From positions 2,728,001-2,792,000 of the forward strand of contig NZ_CP020919.1 in assembly GCF_003076475.1 (NCBI RefSeq): 64,000 bases of DNA. Reading direction: 5' to 3'. The stretch comes from Flavobacterium kingsejongi. Its GTDB lineage: Bacteria > Bacteroidota > Bacteroidia > Flavobacteriales > Flavobacteriaceae. Position 1 is the stretch's first letter, and the number at the start of each line of letters is the position of its first letter. Of the stretch, positions 25,736-33,772 are shown in pieces. The notes under the pieces were generated by a model. It searched no databases, had not been told where the DNA came from, and saw nothing but the letters and a program-made list of their open reading frames with translations. The translations under genes and the position numbers were made by a program.

Positions 25736-26509
25736 TTATTTTTTCAGGGTTTCGTCCAGGAACATCAGGAAATGTTTCCACGATCTTTTATCGGCTTTTT
25801 CATTATAGGCAGCCCCTTTGGAATTATCATTTCCCGCTGATTTCTCCGTAAAGGCATGTACAGCATTGGCATAATAGATCATCTCCCAGTCGGCCTTGCC
25901 ATCACGCATCTCCTGTTGAAACGCAAGTACATCTTTTTGCGGTACATATGGATCATCTGCGCCATGCAATACCAATACCCCGGTTTTGATTGGGCCATTT
26001 TTGCGATCGGCTTCTTTACCCAGTCCGCCATGAAAGGACACTACACCTCTAACATCCATACCGCTACGGGCCGCTTCCAAAACTCCTGTACCACCGAAGC
26101 AATACCCAATAATAACAATATTATCAGCATTGGCACCAGCCTTAATCAATTCCTGGCGGGCAAGGTCAATTCGTTTTGTATACAGTTGGTAGTCTTTTTT
26201 GTATTTACCGGATTGTTCTCCGGCTTCTTTCAGGTCTTTTGGGTAATTCCCCTCTCCATAAATATCAGCGACAAAGGCATAATACCCTAAACCGGACAGT
26301 TCCTGTGCTACCTCTTTAGAATGATCATCAATACCTTTCCAGGCAGGCAGGATCAGGATTCCGGGTTTGGATTTGGTTGTTTTTTTGGGTGCTATTGCAA
26401 AACCATTAAGCTTTTGATCTTTGTCTTTATAGGCTACAGGCTTTAGCTGTGCCAACGCTTCTGTGTGGACGATAACAGCCAACAGCAGGGGTAAAATAAT
26501 TTTTTTCAT
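25736..26509 (-). CDS. Exported dienelactone hydrolase family protein
   Basis: A 257-residue alpha/beta hydrolase with a signal peptide (cleavage near LAQ, residue 21). The catalytic triad of the dienelactone hydrolase family is visible: Cys in IIGYCFGGTGVLE near residue 143, Asp in LHGADDPYVP near 188, and His in NAVHAFTE near 220. It therefore acts in the periplasm or outside, unlike the cytoplasmic enzymes of aromatic degradation. No catabolic partner genes are adjacent, so the natural substrate is open. Confidence 0.92.
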   Translation of the reverse strand: MKKIILPLLLAVIVHTEALAQLKPVAYKDKDQKLNGFAIAPKKTTKSKPGILILPAWKGIDDHSKEVAQELSGLGYYAFVADIYGEGNYPKDLKEAGEQSGKYKKDYQLYTKRIDLARQELIKAGANADNIVIIGYCFGGTGVLEAARSGMDVRGVVSFHGGLGKEADRKNGPIKTGVLVLHGADDPYVPQKDVLAFQQEMRDGKADWEMIYYANAVHAFTEKSAGNDNSKGAAYNEKADKRSWKHFLMFLDETLKK

Positions 26510-26531
26510 AGTAGTGTGATTTGGTTCTATA

Positions 26532-26539
26532 CAAATATA
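26532..26539 (-). promoter_or_regulatory. -7 promoter element of the dienelactone hydrolase gene
   Basis: The minus strand reads TATATTTG, an exact TAnnTTTG match, 22 bases before the start at 26509. Confidence 0.6.
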
Positions 26540-26608
26540 ATTAGGTATTTGTGGAAATGCTATAAGGCTTTCATAAAATAATGTAAAGCAGGTTCAAAAG
26601 AATACAAC

Positions 26609-26616
26609 TAAGTTTG
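26609..26616 (+). promoter_or_regulatory. -7 promoter element of the SpoIIAA-like gene
   Basis: TAAGTTTG matches TAnnTTTG exactly, 49 bases before ATG 26666. Confidence 0.55.
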
Positions 26617-26665
26617 ATACTGTTTAACCGAACATCCAAATCGTTCCACACTAAATCAAATTACC

Positions 26666-27046
26666 ATGATTGAGAAACTCAAAGATGTACCCGATACGAT
26701 AGCCGCTTTTCGTGCGGTAGGCGAAATTACCAAAGAGGATTTTACCAACCTGGTGATACCGGAAGTTGAAGCACTCGTACAGCGTACGGACAAACTGAAT
26801 TACCTCTTGTTGCTGGATACGGAGTTAAAGGAATTTTCCGCCGGTGCCTGGCTGCAGGATGCATTATTAGGCATTAAAAATATCACCAAATGGAACCGTG
26901 CCGCCATTGTATCCGATTCTGAAGGTGTCATCCAGTTTACCAACGCATTCAGCGTAGTGATGCCCGGCGAATTCAAAGGATTCCGCAAAAACGAATTACA
27001 GCTGGCCATTGACTGGGTCGCTGAAAAAATTGATACTATTAAGTAA
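26666..27046 (+). CDS. SpoIIAA-like (STAS-related) protein
   Basis: A 126-residue cytoplasmic protein of the SpoIIAA-like/DUF3478 type. The pattern AFRAVGEITKEDFTNLVIPEVEALV, LLLLDTELKEFSAGAWLQDALLGIKNITKWNRAAIVSD and PGEFKGFRKNELQLAIDWV is characteristic. Such proteins have a STAS-like fold, but the phosphorylatable Ser of true anti-anti-sigma factors is not evident. It lies 29 bases before a pyridoxamine-oxidase-like stress gene and is probably cotranscribed with it. A general stress role is inferred. Confidence 0.85.
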   Translation: MIEKLKDVPDTIAAFRAVGEITKEDFTNLVIPEVEALVQRTDKLNYLLLLDTELKEFSAGAWLQDALLGIKNITKWNRAAIVSDSEGVIQFTNAFSVVMPGEFKGFRKNELQLAIDWVAEKIDTIK

Positions 27047-27075
27047 CCGGGAGCAATCCCCTAAAAATAAATACC

Positions 27076-27582
27076 ATGGGAAATTATAAAAACCTCAGCA
27101 ATGAAGAAGCGATTGCCAAACTGAAAAAACTGGCAGAAGATATTAAAGTATGTATGTTCTGTACCGAACTTACAAAAGCTCCTTTTTCCACACGCCCTAT
27201 GAACCTGCAGGAAGTAGATGCTGCCGGAAATTTATGGTTCATCAGCGGCGCCGATAGCGATAAGAATTTTGAAATCAAACAGGACGACAAAGTGCAGTTG
27301 CTGTTTGCCAAACTTTCGAGTTCGGAATATTTAAATATCTATGGACACGCCCATATCTACACCGATCAGTCTACGATTGAAGAGAAGTGGAGCCCAATGG
27401 CGAAGGCCTGGTTTAAAGATGGAAAAAAAGATCCTAATGTATCTATCATCAGGGTACAGCCGGAATATGTATATTATTGGGATACCAAAGACGGCATGAT
27501 GGTTTCATTGCTGAAAATAGCTGTAGCTGCCGTTACCGGAAAACAAATGGACGGTAGTATCGAAGGAAAGATCAGCGTATAA
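27076..27582 (+). CDS. Pyridoxamine 5'-phosphate oxidase-related stress protein (GSP26-like)
   Basis: A 168-residue flavin-binding split-barrel protein like general stress protein 26. Typical parts are KVCMFCTELTKAPFSTRPMNLQEVDAAGNLWFISGADSDKNFEI (about 24-67), VQLLFAKLSSSEYLNIYGHAHI and WSPMAKAWFKDGKKDPNVSIIRVQPEYVYYWDTKDGMM. It probably binds FMN or F420-like flavin; the reaction is unknown. It is the second gene of a two-gene unit with the SpoIIAA-like protein and ends at a strong terminator. Confidence 0.92.
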   Translation: MGNYKNLSNEEAIAKLKKLAEDIKVCMFCTELTKAPFSTRPMNLQEVDAAGNLWFISGADSDKNFEIKQDDKVQLLFAKLSSSEYLNIYGHAHIYTDQSTIEEKWSPMAKAWFKDGKKDPNVSIIRVQPEYVYYWDTKDGMMVSLLKIAVAAVTGKQMDGSIEGKISV

Positions 27583-27610
27583 CGAGTTCTTTTAGCCTAC
27601 ACATAAAATA

Positions 27611-27642
27611 AAAAAAGCTTCTGTCCCCACAGAAGCTTTTTT
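27611..27642. terminator. Bidirectional hairpin terminator
   Basis: AAAAAAGCTTCTGT and ACAGAAGCTTTTTT pair perfectly over 14 bp around a CCCC loop, between convergent genes. Confidence 0.93.
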
Positions 27643-27656
27643 AGTACCAATTACTT

Positions 27657-28901
27657 TTAGTGTTTAAATTTTTTAAAGATGGTCGTCGCAATATGGCCAC
27701 CAAATCCAAAAGTATTACTCATGGCATAGCGCAGGGGTTTGTGTTGCGCAGTACCCAGTGTAAAATCGAAGCTTTCGCTAAAATCGGGATCTACTGTAAC
27801 GGTATTGATCGTCGGCGGAACACAGCCATCTACTATCGCCATGACTGAAGCAATAGCTTCTATAGCGCCGGCAGCACCAAGCAGGTGGCCTGTCATAGAT
27901 TTGGTTGCACTGATGTTCAGTTCCGGGCGGATCCCAAATACCCGTTGTACCGCGATCAGTTCACTGCGGTCGCCCATTGGGGTTGATGTAGCATGCATGT
28001 TGATGTAGTCGATGGCTTCCGGTTGTATTTCGGCATCTTCCAGTGCCGCCAGCATCCCCAGGTAGGCACCTTCGCCTTGGGGATGGGTACCGGTGAGGTG
28101 ATAGGCATCAGCAGCCATACCACCTCCGACGATTTCCGCAATGATAGGCGCATTTCGTGCCAAGGCACTCTCATAACTTTCGAGCACCAAGGCTCCGGCA
28201 CCTTCGCCAATTACAAAACCATCCCGGGTAGGGTCAAAGGGACGCGAAGCCGTTTCCGGGCTATCGTTCCGTACCGATAGTGCTTTGGAAGCATTAAAAC
28301 CGCCTACTGCCGTTGCTGTAATGGCAGCTTCGGATCCTCCGGTAATTATCATGTCGGCCTTTCCCCAGCGGATATAGTTAAAAGCATCAATAATAGCTGT
28401 ATTGGAAGTAGCACAGGCAGAAACCGTAGTGAAATTAATACCCCGCAGCCCGTATTTAATTGAAATCACTCCGGAGGCAATATCCACAATCATTTTAGGG
28501 ATGAAATATGGATTGAACCGGGGAGTGCCATTGCCAACAGCATATTCCGTAACCTGCTCTTCAAAGGTGGTGATTCCCCCATTACCGCTGCCCCAGATGA
28601 CGCCAATCCGGTTGCAGTTTAGGGTTTCAAAATTAATTTTTGCCTGTTGTACCGCTTCTTCAACGGCAATCAGTGCGTATTGGGTGTACAGGTCATATTT
28701 CCGGGCTTCACTTTTTTCAATATGATCCAGTGGATTAAAATCCTTCAGCTCACAACCAAACTGCGTCTTGAACTTTGCCGGGTCAAATTTCGTAATCGGG
28801 CTCGCACCGCTTTTTCCGGCTTTCAGGTTCGACCAAAATTCTGCCGTACTATTTCCGATAGGGGTCAGTGCGCCCATTCCGGTAATAACAACTCTTTTCA
28901 T
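27657..28901 (-). CDS. fabF: Beta-ketoacyl-ACP synthase II-like (FabF family)
   Basis: A 414-residue condensing enzyme. The Cys-His-His active site is visible: VSACATS (Cys near 164), NMHATSTPMGD (His near 304) and SMTGHLLGAAG (His near 339). KASII enzymes join malonyl-ACP to acyl-ACP. NMHATS where the usual form is NAHGTS suggests a divergent or specialised copy. The start at 28901 gives the standard KRVVITGMGALTP. It ends an operon-like row of TetR, thiolase, thioesterase and SDR genes, but has its own promoter region with a TetR-type operator. A specialised acyl or polyketide-like product is possible. Confidence 0.92.
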   Translation of the reverse strand: MKRVVITGMGALTPIGNSTAEFWSNLKAGKSGASPITKFDPAKFKTQFGCELKDFNPLDHIEKSEARKYDLYTQYALIAVEEAVQQAKINFETLNCNRIGVIWGSGNGGITTFEEQVTEYAVGNGTPRFNPYFIPKMIVDIASGVISIKYGLRGINFTTVSACATSNTAIIDAFNYIRWGKADMIITGGSEAAITATAVGGFNASKALSVRNDSPETASRPFDPTRDGFVIGEGAGALVLESYESALARNAPIIAEIVGGGMAADAYHLTGTHPQGEGAYLGMLAALEDAEIQPEAIDYINMHATSTPMGDRSELIAVQRVFGIRPELNISATKSMTGHLLGAAGAIEAIASVMAIVDGCVPPTINTVTVDPDFSESFDFTLGTAQHKPLRYAMSNTFGFGGHIATTIFKKFKH

Positions 28902-28917
28902 AGTAGCAAATATTGGA

Positions 28918-28933
28918 TATACCAATCGGTATA
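28918..28933. promoter_or_regulatory. TetR-type operator, copy 1 (before fabF)
   Basis: TATACCAATCGGTATA is a 16-bp near-perfect dyad (arms TATACC/GGTATA). It lies 17 bases before the fabF start, next to a -7-like box (minus AATATTTG, 28914-28907). Identical copies occur at 31531 and 32181. Confidence 0.8.
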
Positions 28934-28949
28934 TTGTTAAGTATAAAAA

Positions 28950-29690
28950 TTAGGATACCGGATTTACCATCAACAGGGCATCGGCCGGAGAGGCAAGAAA
29001 GGCGTTGTATAAGTCCGCAGTCATTCCCACATGTATCTCAGTTTGGTCCGTAGCAAGTGCCTGTACTAAGTCCTGGGCTACCTGTGCCGGAGCGATACCA
29101 TTTTCACCGCCTATATCTTTCGAAAAATTAGTATTCACCAAAGGAGGCATAAGTTCAAAAACAGATACGGTACTGGAACGTAAAGCCACTCGTAAAGACT
29201 GGGTATACGAATGCAATGCTGCTTTGCTGGCACTGTAGGTAGGAAGGCGCGCACCCGGTACGAAAGCCACAATAGAAGATACATTTACAATGGCTGCTGT
29301 AGCTTGTTCTTGCAGGGCAGGCAGCAGAAGCTCATTGAGGCGGATGATGGAAAGGTAATTGGTCAGTATTTCTTCCTGTGCGTTTTTAAAACTGTTTGTA
29401 CTGGCTGCGAGGTCATAATAGTAAGCGCTGCCCGCATTATTGATTACAATGTTAAGGGCTGGGAAGTCCTTTTGCAGTTGTGCGACTAACTGCAGGGTAT
29501 CTGCTTCATTGGTCACATCGGCACGGATGGCGGTCACATTGCTGAGTTGGGCAGCTGCCGTCTTAAGGCGGTCTTCATTGCGCCCGGTGATGATTACTTT
29601 GTTGCCTTTTTCAGAGAACTGACGGGCCATTTCGAATCCGATACCGGCACTTCCGCCGGTAATTAATACGGTATTATTTGTTGTATTCAT
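28950..29690 (-). CDS. Short-chain dehydrogenase/reductase (DltE-like)
   Basis: A 246-residue NAD(P)-dependent SDR. It has the Rossmann GGSAGIGFEMA (residues 12-22), NNAGSAYYY near 88, Ser in IVNVSSIVAF near 138, and YSASKAALHSY near 152 for the catalytic Tyr and Lys. In this cluster it may reduce a 3-ketoacyl intermediate. Spacing to the thioesterase gene is 12 bases, so both share a transcript. The substrate is inferred only. Confidence 0.92.
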   Translation of the reverse strand: MNTTNNTVLITGGSAGIGFEMARQFSEKGNKVIITGRNEDRLKTAAAQLSNVTAIRADVTNEADTLQLVAQLQKDFPALNIVINNAGSAYYYDLAASTNSFKNAQEEILTNYLSIIRLNELLLPALQEQATAAIVNVSSIVAFVPGARLPTYSASKAALHSYTQSLRVALRSSTVSVFELMPPLVNTNFSKDIGGENGIAPAQVAQDLVQALATDQTEIHVGMTADLYNAFLASPADALLMVNPVS

Positions 29691-29702
29691 TATAAAAGGT
29701 TT

Positions 29703-30143
29703 TTATTTATTTCTGGGTTCTATTTTAAGAAGATTCGTATACCCTTTAGCGATCAGGCGGGATTTATCGGCATTCCAGACGTTACACTGGGCATTGACAA
29801 TCTGGTTTCCTTTTTTGATGATGGTACTCTCTGCAATCAGGATATCATTTTCTTTGGCTGCGGCAAAATAATCGATGACCAAGTTGACGGTGGTATAAAA
29901 CCAGGGCTCGCCATAGGAAATCAGGGTAGCCCCGATGCAATCATCAATGATGGCTGCGGTAATTCCGCCATGTAACGTTCCCATAGGGTTGGTCATTTCA
30001 TTACGGATGGTGTATTCAAATTCGAGTTTGCCTTCTTCTACGGTACGCATAACTGGTTTGAGCCAGTTCATAAAGGGAGAAGGGGAGTGTTGCACCTCTT
30101 GTCCGATGCGGTCTTTTAAAAATTGAAATGCTTTGTTGTCCAT
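29703..30143 (-). CDS. PaaI family hotdog thioesterase
   Basis: A 146-residue acyl-CoA thioesterase. NPMGTLHGGITAAIIDDCIGATLISYG (about residues 52-78) carries the HGG loop with catalytic acidic residues of the PaaI group. It lies 19 bases downstream of the frameshifted thiolase and 12 before the SDR gene. It would release free acid from an acyl-CoA in this lipid cluster. Not the same subgroup as the menaquinone-linked thioesterase at 16711. Confidence 0.9.
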   Translation of the reverse strand: MDNKAFQFLKDRIGQEVQHSPSPFMNWLKPVMRTVEEGKLEFEYTIRNEMTNPMGTLHGGITAAIIDDCIGATLISYGEPWFYTTVNLVIDYFAAAKENDILIAESTIIKKGNQIVNAQCNVWNADKSRLIAKGYTNLLKIEPRNK

Positions 30144-30162
30144 GCTATAGTTGTATACTTGA

Positions 30163-31444
30163 TTATTTTTCCATGATCATTGTAATGCCCTGTCCGCCTG
30201 CGGCACAAATGGAGATGAAGCCTTTGCCCGATCTTTTTTCGTGTAGCAGTTTGGCCATAGTGGCGATAATACGGCCACCGGTAGCGGCAAAAGGATGCCC
30301 GGCTGCGGTACTGCTGCCGTTTACATTCAGTTTGCTACGGTCGATGGGTCCTAATGCGGTTGCTAATCCGAGGGAGGCAGTAAGTTCCTGGCTTTCCCAT
30401 ATTTTTAGTGTCGTTAGTACCTGTGCGGTGAACGCTTCGTGTATTTCATAAAAGTCAAAGTCCTGCAGTTTCATCCCGGCACGCTCCAACATTCGTGTAG
30501 CTGCTGCTACGGGTGCCAATAATAAGTTTTGCTTGTTTTCGACGTATTCGATAGCGGCAAGTTCTGAAAACGTAATGTAAGCCAATACCGGAAGTCCTTG
30601 CGCTTTGGCCCAGTCTTCACTCGCTAATAATACAGCGGATGCACCATCGGTTAACGGAGAGGAATTACCGGCGGTCAGGCTGCCGTTTTGCGGGTCAAAT
30701 GCCGGGCGGATTTTTGCCAGCTTTTCTATAGAAGTATCCCGTCTCAGGTTGTTGTCAGCTTCCAGGCCATGGAAGGGCTGGATCATATCCTTAAAAAATC
30801 CGTTATCATAGGCTTTAGCCATTTTTTGGTGGCTTTCCAGTGCCAGCTGATCCTGTTCGGCTCTCGGGATCTGGTAGTATTTCGCGGTCAGTTCCGTATG
30901 CCCGCCCAGCGATAATCCGGTACGGGGTTCCGAATTCATTGGGGCGAGTGGGGACAGGTCGCGGAATTTGATTTTGAGTACCTGTTTGATACTTTCCCAG
31001 GTCGTTTTACTGCGCTTTACGGCGAACAGGTTTTTGCGCAAGCGTTCCTTCAGGAGCAGGGGCACATTACTGGTGGAGTCAACCCCTCCGGCAATACCGA
31101 CTTCAATTTGTCCCAAAGCAATCTTATTGCCAATATAAATGGCAGCTTCTATTCCGGTGTCGCAGGCCTGCTGTAGGTCACAGGCGGGTGTTGCGGGATC
31201 CAGCTGGGTACTCATGACACATTCCCGCATCAGGTTCAGGTCGAGGCTGCTTTTGATAACAGCACCACCGGCCACTTCACCCAAACGTTGCCCTGCTAAA
31301 TGGTACTTGGTGACCCATGCCATCGAGGACAGCGGTCATCATTTCCTGCAGGGAAGCATCGGTATAATTGGTATTCTGACGGGCAAACGGAATCCTGTTG
31401 TATCCGACAACAGCGACTTTTCTAACGAGATTTTGATCAGACAT
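30163..31444 (-). pseudogene. Acetyl-CoA C-acyltransferase (thiolase, FadI-like), frameshifted
   Basis: A thiolase that would be about 426 residues. Codons 1-43 start at ATG 31444 and read MSDQNLVRKVAVVGYNRIPF and on to LDGM; the rest continues in another frame from VTKYHLAGQRLGEVAGGAVI. Removing one base from the CCC run at 31314-31316 joins both parts exactly. The main frame keeps the active site: Cys in DLQQACDTG, His in EIHEAFTAQ and AAGHPFAATGG, Cys in SICAAGGQG. So the gene either carries a real recent one-base insertion or a sequencing error. A shorter protein starting at 31323 would lack the first strand. First of a thiolase-thioesterase-SDR transcript. Confidence 0.85.
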
Positions 31445-31490
31445 AGCGATTGTTCTTTTAATTCGTATTGAGTTGTCCCTTAAAATTAAA

Positions 31491-31512
31491 ACTTTAATTC
31501 CTGCTTATTCAA
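31491..31512 (-). promoter_or_regulatory. Probable thiolase promoter
   Basis: The minus strand shows TTG (31512-31510) and, at the right spacing, TAATTTTA (31498-31491), one base off TAnnTTTG. It is 46 bases before the thiolase ATG, with a TetR-type operator about 20 bases upstream. Confidence 0.4.
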
Positions 31513-31530
31513 TTTTCGGCTTTTTATTTT

Positions 31531-31546
31531 TATACCAATCGGTATA
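31531..31546. promoter_or_regulatory. TetR-type operator, copy 2 (before the thiolase)
   Basis: TATACCAATCGGTATA, identical to the copies before fabF and tetR, in the gap between the tetR stop and the thiolase promoter. Confidence 0.78.
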
Positions 31547-31563
31547 TTGATGAATAAAAAAAA

Positions 31564-32160
31564 TCAGGCCTGTAATGCCATGATCATTTTCTGAGCCACC
31601 TGCATGGCTGATTTCAGCCCTGCCATATTCCCGGTTACTTTGGTAATCATAATGCCCCCTTCAATCACGGCGATAAATCCGTAAGCAAAAGCTGTTACAT
31701 CTTCTTCAGGTTTGAATTCCCCGTCCCGGATGCCCTCCGCTACAAGAGTAGCAATAGCAATTTGCCATTTCTCTATGGCGGAAGCCGCTTTTTTTCGCAA
31801 TTCGGGGTGGGTATCGTCGCTTTCGGTTGCTGTATTTAAAATGGGGCAGCCATACTGCAGGAGTGGATTGGTATGAAATCCGGCAAAGGTATCGAGATAG
31901 ACCTGTAGTTTTTCCGTAGCCGTATTCTTTTGGTGCATCTGCTGGATCATGTGCCTGCTGATCTGTCCGTAGTTGTAGTCAAAGGCAGCGAGTACTACTT
32001 CATCTTTGTTGCCAAAGTTGCCGTAAATACTACCCTTGGTTAATCCGGTAGCCACGGTCATATCATTCAGCGAAGTACCAGTAAAGCCTTTTTTATTAAA
32101 AATAGGCGCGGTCTTTTCAATGATGAACTGTTTCGTCTTTTCTGCTTTTGTCATAGTCAT
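31564..32160 (-). CDS. TetR/AcrR family transcriptional regulator
   Basis: A 198-residue repressor. The N-terminal HTH is clear: FNKKGFTGTSLNDMTVATGLTKGSIYGNFGNKDEVVLAAF (about residues 21-60). The ligand domain contains LLQYGCPILNTATE near residue 105, a Cys-containing pattern common in the NemR/YxaF-like subgroup, which may sense electrophiles or acyl compounds. Two starts, Met1 (32160) and Met3, are possible. Its own promoter has the operator at 32181-32196 between the -33 and -7 elements, so autorepression is expected. Likely controls the thiolase-thioesterase-SDR and fabF units. Confidence 0.94.
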   Translation of the reverse strand: MTMTKAEKTKQFIIEKTAPIFNKKGFTGTSLNDMTVATGLTKGSIYGNFGNKDEVVLAAFDYNYGQISRHMIQQMHQKNTATEKLQVYLDTFAGFHTNPLLQYGCPILNTATESDDTHPELRKKAASAIEKWQIAIATLVAEGIRDGEFKPEEDVTAFAYGFIAVIEGGIMITKVTGNMAGLKSAMQVAQKMIMALQA

Positions 32161-32174
32161 TCGGAATTACGGTG

Positions 32175-32205
32175 TAAAATTATACCAATCGGTATAAAAA
32201 AACAA
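32175..32205 (-). promoter_or_regulatory. tetR promoter
   Basis: The minus strand reads TTG (32205-32203), a 20-base spacer and TAATTTTA (32182-32175), one base off consensus. The operator dyad fills most of the spacer. Confidence 0.5.
32181..32196. promoter_or_regulatory. TetR-type operator, copy 3 (before tetR)
   Basis: Third identical TATACCAATCGGTATA, placed between the -33 and -7 elements of tetR, the classic site for autorepression. Confidence 0.82.
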
Positions 32206-32322
32206 TAGTATTGGCATTTATTTAACCGGGCATCGTACTTATTCGATAGTATAAGGGATTCCAGAAACCTACAGCAAGCTAAAAACAGTAAAAAAAACGG
32301 TAAAGTGAAAAAAACGGATTCC

Positions 32323-32517
32323 GTCCACAGTAGTGGACAGGCTGCTGCAGACTGCAGGAAGGTATCTACTACTGTAGACGGGCTGCTGCAAGAGTGCAGG
32401 AAGGTATCCACTACTGTAGACGGGCGCTGCAAGTGTGCAGGAGACCGTCTACTGCTGTGGACGGGCCGCTGCAAGTGTGCAGGAGATCATCTACTACTGT
32501 GGACGGGCCGTTGCATG
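32323..32517. repeat. Array of about five hairpin-forming 42-bp repeats
   Basis: Units start at 32323, 32365, 32407, 32448 and 32490 (last one partial); lengths are 42, 42, 41 and 42. Each holds a small dyad (for example TCTAC-TACT-GTAGA, or GTCCAC-AGTA-GTGGAC) followed by CTGC-N6-GCAG. The dyads vary but mostly keep pairing, with G-T pairs. There are no spacers between units, so it is not a CRISPR array. Two diverged relatives follow at about 32510-32570 and 32586-32645, sharing CCATTGT and ACTGTAGAC. It lies in the 560-base gap between the cydB stop and tetR. Function unknown. Confidence 0.85.
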
Positions 32518-32675
32518 AAAAAAGGCCATTGTCAACTGTAGACAGCAATCAAAAAAGTGCGAGAGTGCCTTTACAATTATAGTGGGTTGATGACAAAAAA
32601 GCAGTCCATTGTTTACTGTAGACGGAAACCAAAAAAATGCAACAGGGTATTTTTTAGCAATTTTCCAGACACTAC

Positions 32676-32700
32676 AAAGCCAGATCAGTGATCCGGCTTT
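32676..32700. terminator. Hairpin after cydB
   Basis: AAAGCC and GGCTTT with inner GATC pairing and one mismatch. It lies 23 bases after the cydB stop. The T-rich flank is better on the plus strand, so its strength for cydAB is uncertain. Confidence 0.5.
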
Positions 32701-32723
32701 TGGTATTTTTTTTCGCAATGGAT

Positions 32724-33767
32724 TTAATGATCGTGATCCGGTGCTGTAGTTGTTTCTAAAATTTTAATCATCTTAAAGGATTTCAGCAAATGAAATAGTC
32801 CCGGTAAGATCAGGAATCCCCCAACCAATAATGAAATGGCCAATACTTTAATCACTTCCGGAGGAGCGGCATTATCGAGCAGGCTGATCGCTCCGGTTTT
32901 GGTGATGATAATATCGGGATAGTGGGCAAAAAGTGCCGCAGTAATAATCAGGATCACCTGCAGTCCGGCAAAAAAGCGGCAGAGGATGTAATCGCCTTTG
33001 CGGATGCTGTACCAGAGTGGGAATATTAAGATGGCCGAAATACTCACCAGCCCGAGGGCATAGTAATTCTGGATGAAATCGAGTACAAATTGTTTTTCCT
33101 GGGTGTAGCCGATGACCAATGTAATCAGTCCCAGTAATATGACCGTATAGGTGGCGATTGTCGCTTTACGGATGTATAATTTACGGTTTTCAAGATCCAC
33201 TTCCCCAATTAGGAACGTAGCAGCGAGGAAAGTACATAAGGCGGCAAAGAATAGGCCGATAGCAATCGGGAAGGCCTGGAACCAGGGTGTAATAAAAAGG
33301 ATGACAAAATCGGGATTTTCCGCAGGATCCATCAGTACTATATTGCCACTGATCAGGGTACCAAAAGTCATTCCGAGGAAAATCGGGGTGACCACACAGG
33401 AAAGCTCAAACATCTTGTCGTATAGGATCTGGGATTTGTCTTTTACTGCATCATAATGCCGGAACACAAAGGCGACCCCACGCAGGGTAATGCCGAGCAA
33501 GACCAACGTCAGTGGGATGTGCAGGTAGATCACAAGTATATTGTAATACCCGGGAAAAGCAATCCAGAGGATTACGATAAGGATAATAATCCAGATGTGG
33601 TTGGCTTCCCATACCGGGCCCATCACACTGTATACGGTTTTTTTAATCAGTTTTTTATTTTCCTTTGATGAAAACAGCTCGAGGATCCCAGCACCAAAAT
33701 CGGCACCACCCAGCAGCACATACAAAAAGAATGAAAAGGCAAGAAAGAATAAGACGATATACAACAT
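32724..33767 (-). CDS. cydB: Cytochrome bd ubiquinol oxidase subunit II
   Basis: CydB, the second large subunit of the bd-type quinol oxidase in the inner membrane. The 347-residue protein starts YIVLFFLAFSFFLYVLLGGADFGAGILELF, which is typical, followed by VMGPVWEANHIWIII and LRGVAFVFRHYD. About eight or nine membrane spans are visible. It follows cydA with a 5-base gap. No small CydX-like frame was found after it. Bd oxidases support growth at low oxygen and reduce menaquinol in this phylum. Confidence 0.96.
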   Translation of the reverse strand: MLYIVLFFLAFSFFLYVLLGGADFGAGILELFSSKENKKLIKKTVYSVMGPVWEANHIWIIILIVILWIAFPGYYNILVIYLHIPLTLVLLGITLRGVAFVFRHYDAVKDKSQILYDKMFELSCVVTPIFLGMTFGTLISGNIVLMDPAENPDFVILFITPWFQAFPIAIGLFFAALCTFLAATFLIGEVDLENRKLYIRKATIATYTVILLGLITLVIGYTQEKQFVLDFIQNYYALGLVSISAILIFPLWYSIRKGDYILCRFFAGLQVILIITAALFAHYPDIIITKTGAISLLDNAAPPEVIKVLAISLLVGGFLILPGLFHLLKSFKMIKILETTTAPDHDH

Positions 33768-33772
33768 GACCT

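Noticed and set aside
30163..31444. Programmed frameshift in the thiolase
   Set aside because: The site is a short CCC run with no slippery heptamer or downstream structure; loss or error is more likely.
32323..32517. CRISPR array
   Set aside because: Units abut without unique spacers and no cas gene is present.
32305..32541. A 78-residue ORF reading across the 42-bp repeats
   Set aside because: One unit is 41 bases, so the repeat peptide changes frame midway; composition is Cys, Gly and Trp rich and unlike a protein family. The DNA repeat explains it.
32560..32723. A CydX-like small protein after cydB
   Set aside because: No minus-strand ORF with a start and a membrane span was found between cydB and the repeats.
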